64,000 nucleotides of DNA, from contig NZ_JANUSD010000004.1 of the NCBI RefSeq assembly GCF_024793945.1, positions 248,001 through 312,000 of the forward strand, read 5' to 3'. The DNA is from Emticicia fluvialis (GTDB lineage Bacteria; Bacteroidota; Bacteroidia; Cytophagales; Spirosomataceae). Positions within the stretch are counted from its first letter, which is position 1, and each line of letters starts with the position of its first letter. Below the pieces are notes generated by a model, which was given only the letters and a program-made list of their open reading frames with translations, ran no database searches and had not been told where the DNA came from. The translations under genes and the position numbers were made by a program. Positions 60,692-64,000 of this stretch are shown piece by piece.

Positions 60692-61573
60692 ATGAAAAAA
60701 ATTACGACTTTTATTACAAGTTGTTTATTGTCAGCAACTTATACTTTTGCTCAGGTTGCTCCTGCTCCAAGCCCGGCCGCTACGGTGTCTCAGGTTGTTG
60801 GTACTACAAAAATTTCGGTTGATTATTCCCGCCCTGCCTTAAGAGGCCGTGAGATATTCGGCAAGTTAATTCCTTTCGATAAAGTGTACCGTACAGGCGC
60901 TAATGCAGCTACAAAAATTGAAACCTCGGCAGATATAACCGTGCAAGGCAATATTCTGAAAGCCGGTAAATATGCCATTATGTCTATACCAAATGCCAAT
61001 AGCTGGACAGTTATTTTCAGCAAAGACCTGAATGTTACAGAGCAAAATTATAGTCAGTCAAACGATGTATTGCGTGTAACAGCCACCCCGAAGGCAGTAC
61101 CGGCGGTAGAATCATTCACTATTGATTTTTCTGATGTGAAAGACGATGCTGCCAACCTGAATATTTCGTGGGAAAAAACCAAAGTAACTCTGGCTATTGG
61201 TGTTGATAATGTAAAAGCCATGGAAGCAGCGATTGCCATTAAAAGCAACGATGCAGCAGCGGCATTTCAGCAAGCGGCAGAGTATATGTTTCAAAAAGGT
61301 CTTGATTTGAATAGCGCGTTGTCGATGGTCGATAAATCATTGGCCCTGAAAGAAAATTTTCGCAACAACTGGGTGAAAGCACAGATTCTTGACAAACAAG
61401 GTAAACCTGCTGAAGCATTGGTTTTTGCACTTAAAGCACAGACTTTAGGTAACGGTGACGGCGTTTATCCGTTCTTTAAAGACAGTATTGAAAAGGGAAT
61501 CAGCGAAATAAAAGCTAAAATTCCTGCTGTTCCTGAGCCGGCCACAAATACAAAAAAGAAAAAGAAGGCCTGA
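60692..61573 (+). CDS. DUF2911 exported protein with C-terminal TPR-like region
   Basis: A 293-residue exported protein: signal peptide 1-20 (cleavage near FA-Q), then a DUF2911 beta domain (about 30-175) marked by VDYSRPALRGREIFG and VYRTGANAATKIE. From about 185 it has helical TPR-like pairs and ends in a Lys-rich tail (TNTKKKKKA). DUF2911 is common and uncharacterised in Bacteroidota. It is divergent from the Nudix gene. Confidence 0.85.
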   Translation: MKKITTFITSCLLSATYTFAQVAPAPSPAATVSQVVGTTKISVDYSRPALRGREIFGKLIPFDKVYRTGANAATKIETSADITVQGNILKAGKYAIMSIPNANSWTVIFSKDLNVTEQNYSQSNDVLRVTATPKAVPAVESFTIDFSDVKDDAANLNISWEKTKVTLAIGVDNVKAMEAAIAIKSNDAAAAFQQAAEYMFQKGLDLNSALSMVDKSLALKENFRNNWVKAQILDKQGKPAEALVFALKAQTLGNGDGVYPFFKDSIEKGISEIKAKIPAVPEPATNTKKKKKA

Positions 61574-61597
61574 TTTGATTCAGAGCTTTTGAATTGT

Positions 61598-61633
61598 CCC
61601 GGCCATGAATTGAATCTGGCCGGGATTTTTTTT
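61598..61633 (+). terminator. Terminator of the DUF2911 gene
   Basis: An 8-bp GC-rich stem (61598-61605 with 61617-61624) with 11-base loop and an eight-T run. Confidence 0.85.
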
Positions 61634-61806
61634 GCAGCAGATTCAAAAGGCAATTCAAAGAAAATCATTCAGTTATTTGATGAAATAAGATTTCCAACTA
61701 ATTTTAAGTCATTAAGAAACTAAACCGGACCCAATGCGAATTATGGTATAGAGTAAAGGCACTCAATTAATAATTTGCTTAATCACCCATTCACTCATTA
61801 CCTTAA

Positions 61807-62592
61807 ATGGCAACTGAATCAATCGCTTCAAAGAAGCAGACTCTTTATATTATTTTATGCGGCATTTTTCTAACTAATGCCATTATAGCTGAAATAATAG
61901 GTTCAAAAATCTTTTCTGTTGAACAAACCTTGGGTATTGCACCCATGCAGCTACCGCTCTTTGGTCAAAAGTTTGACTTCAATATGTCGGCGGGGGTACT
62001 TAACTGGCCCTTTGTATTTGTTACTTCTGATATTATCAATGAGTATTTCGGTAAAAAGGGGGTGAGAAAAATCTCTTACCTAACGGCCATGCTTATTGCT
62101 TACGCCTTTGTAATCATTTATATTTCTACTATTGTTACTCCGGCTCAGTTCTGGGTTAACCATAACAACAAAGATTTTTCAGGCAATGCACTGAATATTA
62201 ATGATGCATACAAAATTATTTTCCGTCAGGGGCTGGGGATTATCCTGGGTTCAATTATTGCATTTTTAGTAGGGCAAATACTTGATGCTACTGTTTTTCA
62301 TTGGTTGCGTACTTATACAAACAACAAAATGATTTGGCTGAGAGCCACGGGCTCCACATTGGTGTCCCAGTTGATTGATAGTTACGTGGTAGTATTTATT
62401 GCTTTTTATGTCTTTAATAACTGGACCTTAACGGAGGTATTTACAACCGGAACGAATAACTATATCTATAAATTTGTAGTGGCGGTGTTACTGACACCAG
62501 TGATATACCTGGCACATGGTATGATAGATAAGTATCTGGGCAAAGAACATGCCCATAAAATAATTGATGAGGCTACTTTTACGCCGATGTAA
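61807..62592 (+). CDS. yhhQ: Queuosine precursor transporter (YhhQ/VUT family)
   Basis: A 261-residue inner-membrane protein with six to seven helices. It matches the YhhQ family that takes up preQ0/preQ1: segments NAIIAEIIGSKIF, FVTSDIINEYFG and ATGSTLVSQLIDSYVV. It is a single gene, with REP-like palindromes starting right at its stop codon. Confidence 0.88.
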   Translation: MATESIASKKQTLYIILCGIFLTNAIIAEIIGSKIFSVEQTLGIAPMQLPLFGQKFDFNMSAGVLNWPFVFVTSDIINEYFGKKGVRKISYLTAMLIAYAFVIIYISTIVTPAQFWVNHNNKDFSGNALNINDAYKIIFRQGLGIILGSIIAFLVGQILDATVFHWLRTYTNNKMIWLRATGSTLVSQLIDSYVVVFIAFYVFNNWTLTEVFTTGTNNYIYKFVVAVLLTPVIYLAHGMIDKYLGKEHAHKIIDEATFTPM

Positions 62593-62637
62593 CACGGAGT
62601 GCCACTCCGTGGAACGTTCGGCGGAGTGATACTCCGC
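62593..62637. repeat. REP-like palindromic element
   Basis: Three palindromes in 45 bp: CACGGAGTG-C-CACTCCGTG (62593-62611), the 8-bp palindrome GAACGTTC (62612-62619) and GCGGAGT-GAT-ACTCCGC (62621-62637). The GC-rich hairpins share the core CGGAGT. It starts immediately after the yhhQ stop codon, between convergent genes, with no T-run. Confidence 0.65.
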
Positions 62638-62659
62638 AGTGGGTTAAAGGGCAGCCAGA

Positions 62660-62821
62660 TTACTGCTCTTTAACCTCAGGTAATTTAGAAAAATCTACAT
62701 TACAAGTGCCGCATCCTTTGGCACAACCTCCATTTTTGGCTGTAAATTGTTTTCTGACCATGTTGCCCAAATAAGCCAGGGCGCCCAGAAAAACCGCTCC
62801 GATTATAATATTTTCAATCAT
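62660..62821 (-). CDS. FeoB-associated Cys-rich membrane protein
   Basis: A 53-residue protein: one N-terminal membrane helix (IENIIIGAVFLGALAYLGNMV), a basic turn (RKQF) and a Cys-rich tail with GGCAKGCGTC (Cys33, Cys37, Cys40). This pattern is that of FeoB_associated proteins, which normally accompany the ferrous-iron transporter FeoB. No feoA or feoB is present here. Its ATG overlaps the stop of the DinB-type gene (ATGA), so translation is coupled. Confidence 0.8.
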   Translation of the reverse strand: MIENIIIGAVFLGALAYLGNMVRKQFTAKNGGCAKGCGTCNVDFSKLPEVKEQ

Positions 62822-63345
62822 CTTTTTCCTAATGCTTGCAAAATGTGTTGGTAATGGTGTTCAGAATGCCAGGCATATAAAGCGATAACTTCCTGAATTT
62901 CAAACGACTTCTGGTATCCACCATGATAATAAGTTTTCTTTAAAGACACTTCATCAAGGCTCCTGAACAGATAGACCATCCGCTGGTGTACACCTTCTAA
63001 AATTTGTAATGAAGGTTTAATGGGTAAACTATGGTCTGGTAATTGCGCCCATGCACCTTCATCATAACCTTTTATTGCAGGATTTTGTTCAGTTAAAGCA
63101 AACCGAATACGGGTAAACATATGGATATGGCTCTCGGCCATGTGATGAACCACCTGGCGGACAGTCCAACCACCCTGCCTGTAAGGTGTGTCCAGTTCTT
63201 CGTCATTCAATTTGGCCGTCAGCGCTTTTAACCGGGCCGGAAGTTCTTCCATTACTTTTATATGAGCATTGGTATCGGCAAGCGTGTATTCCCTGCCATA
63301 TACAAAATCGCCAATAGGGTATTTTAGTTGTTCAAAAGTAAGCAT
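62818..63345 (-). CDS. DinB/YfiT-like metal-dependent protein
   Basis: A 175-residue four-helix DinB-superfamily protein. The N terminus (LKYPIGDFVYG), TPYRQGGWTVRQVVHHMAESH and the C-terminal AWHSEHHYQHI supply the three-His metal site of YfiT-like putative hydrolases or thiol-S-transferases (bacillithiol S-transferase family). Reaction is unknown here. It overlaps the FeoB-associated gene by four bases and follows the monophosphatase gene by 21 bp, so all three are likely one transcript. Confidence 0.88.
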   Translation of the reverse strand: MLTFEQLKYPIGDFVYGREYTLADTNAHIKVMEELPARLKALTAKLNDEELDTPYRQGGWTVRQVVHHMAESHIHMFTRIRFALTEQNPAIKGYDEGAWAQLPDHSLPIKPSLQILEGVHQRMVYLFRSLDEVSLKKTYYHGGYQKSFEIQEVIALYAWHSEHHYQHILQALGKR

Positions 63346-63366
63346 AAAAAAGAAATTGTATTAAAT

Positions 63367-64000
63367 TCAGAACCAATGTTTTTGAATCTCATCGAGCAGC
63401 TCTTTATGAACTGCCGAACCAGCCACTACATCGCCCCTGAAAAGGTGTTCGCCCGTGCCTGAAAAATCTGATACAAACCCACCTGCCTCGGTAATTAGCA
63501 GAATTCCTGCAGCCATGTCCCACGAATTAAGGTTGTATTCGTAGAAACCATCAAAATAACCACATGAAACATAGGCGAGGTCAATAGCTGCCGAGCCCAT
63601 GCGGCGTAAACCATGCGTTTTCTGCATCAACGATTCCAGTATCTTCAGGTATTTGTCCTGATTATCAAACTTGTAATAAGGGAAACCTGTAGATAACAGG
63701 CTTTCTCCCAGATGTTTATTAGCCGATACGCTGATGGCCTCACCATTTCTGAAAGCGCCTCCTCCTTTGGTAGCAGAGAAAACCTCTCCTGTGCAAACAT
63801 TATAAACCACACCTACCAGCACATCTTTACCTTGAGCTAATGCCAAGCTTACCGAATAATTAGGCAAACCGTGTATAAAATTGGCCGTTCCGTCCAGCGG
63901 ATCAATAATCCAGTTTAAGCCATCAAAATCTTTGGTTTCTACAGTTCCTTCTTCTGTTATAAATCCTGCCTCAGGCAAAATAGTTTCCAGTCTGCCTACT
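63367..64000 (-). CDS. Inositol monophosphatase family protein (5' truncated)
   Basis: The C-terminal ~211 residues of an inositol-monophosphatase-type phosphatase; the frame continues past the right edge, so the start is missing. Metal-binding motifs are present: WIIDPLDGTANF (residues near the visible start) and WDMAAGILLITEAGG near the end, plus TEEGT. Substrates may be inositol phosphate, a histidinol or sulfur nucleotide phosphate. It is the first visible gene of the leftward unit with DinB/YfiT and the FeoB-associated protein. Confidence 0.9.
   Translation of the reverse strand, partial: VGRLETILPEAGFITEEGTVETKDFDGLNWIIDPLDGTANFIHGLPNYSVSLALAQGKDVLVGVVYNVCTGEVFSATKGGGAFRNGEAISVSANKHLGESLLSTGFPYYKFDNQDKYLKILESLMQKTHGLRRMGSAAIDLAYVSCGYFDGFYEYNLNSWDMAAGILLITEAGGFVSDFSGTGEHLFRGDVVAGSAVHKELLDEIQKHWF

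Noticed and set aside
1..64000. CRISPR array, insertion sequence, prophage or integrase
   Set aside because: No regularly spaced repeats, transposase, integrase or phage structural genes were found on either strand.

Overview
The window is a chromosomal stretch of a Bacteroidota bacterium, most likely a member of the Cytophagales. The evidence is TonB-style outer-membrane proteins with CarboxypepD_reg-like domains, a type IX secretion (T9SS) sorting domain on a subtilisin, DUF4097, PspC/LiaF and Lnb-type envelope proteins, a Rho factor with a large acidic insertion, and promoters of the Bacteroidota form TTTG-N19-21-TAnnTTTG. The DNA is moderately AT-rich. I see no phage, plasmid, insertion sequence, CRISPR array, rRNA or complete tRNA gene. 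Most of the content is housekeeping and envelope genes in short transcription units closed by strong hairpin terminators.

Layout. 1-3.7 kb: the end of thrA, then aroA and pyrB (amino acid and pyrimidine synthesis). 3.8-7.5 kb: a Spy-like periplasmic protein, a solitary nuoC, and prfC divergent from a prolyl-hydroxylase-like oxygenase. 7.7-20.4 kb: an outer-membrane barrel protein, a sialidase-like protein, cdaA, an aminotransferase and MarC. Then comes a leftward cassette, in transcription order: ECF sigma factor, HEAT-repeat membrane protein, outer-membrane barrel protein and two DUF4097 proteins. 20.4-20.9 kb: an intergenic region with a 197-bp long inverted-repeat element, followed by a zinc metalloprotease.

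23.7-34.2 kb: mostly leftward small units (acetyltransferases, a secreted TIM-barrel protein, a beta-propeller, a lipase-like lipoprotein, a dienoyl-CoA-reductase-like SDR, MarR with YceI, and a POTRA/barrel protein). 34.5-45.9 kb: Maf, a cytosolic GH13 amylase with a tiny stand-alone sorting-domain-like protein, rho, thrB, a membrane-anchored helix-hairpin-helix protein, purN, corA, a YheT hydrolase, an MscS channel and an SDR.

45.9-64 kb: a SAM riboswitch with terminator upstream of metX, then DUF502, an M16 peptidase, an Lnb-like protein, the PspC/PspC-LiaF/LiaF envelope set, a degenerate TrpF-like protein divergent from mnmA, a T9SS subtilisin, Nudix plus glycosyltransferase, DUF2911, a queuosine-precursor transporter, a FeoB-associated small protein (53 residues), DinB/YfiT and the end of an inositol-monophosphatase gene.

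The most unusual signals are the 197-bp inverted-repeat element between the sigma operon and the metalloprotease, an anticodon-arm-like hairpin in the leader of mnmA, the REP-like palindromes after the queuosine transporter, the sorting-domain-only protein behind the amylase, the sigma/HEAT/barrel/DUF4097 cassette, and the pairing of RF3 with a prolyl-hydroxylase-like enzyme. I found no single large undescribed defence or biosynthetic system. All functional calls come from reading motifs; no database search was run.
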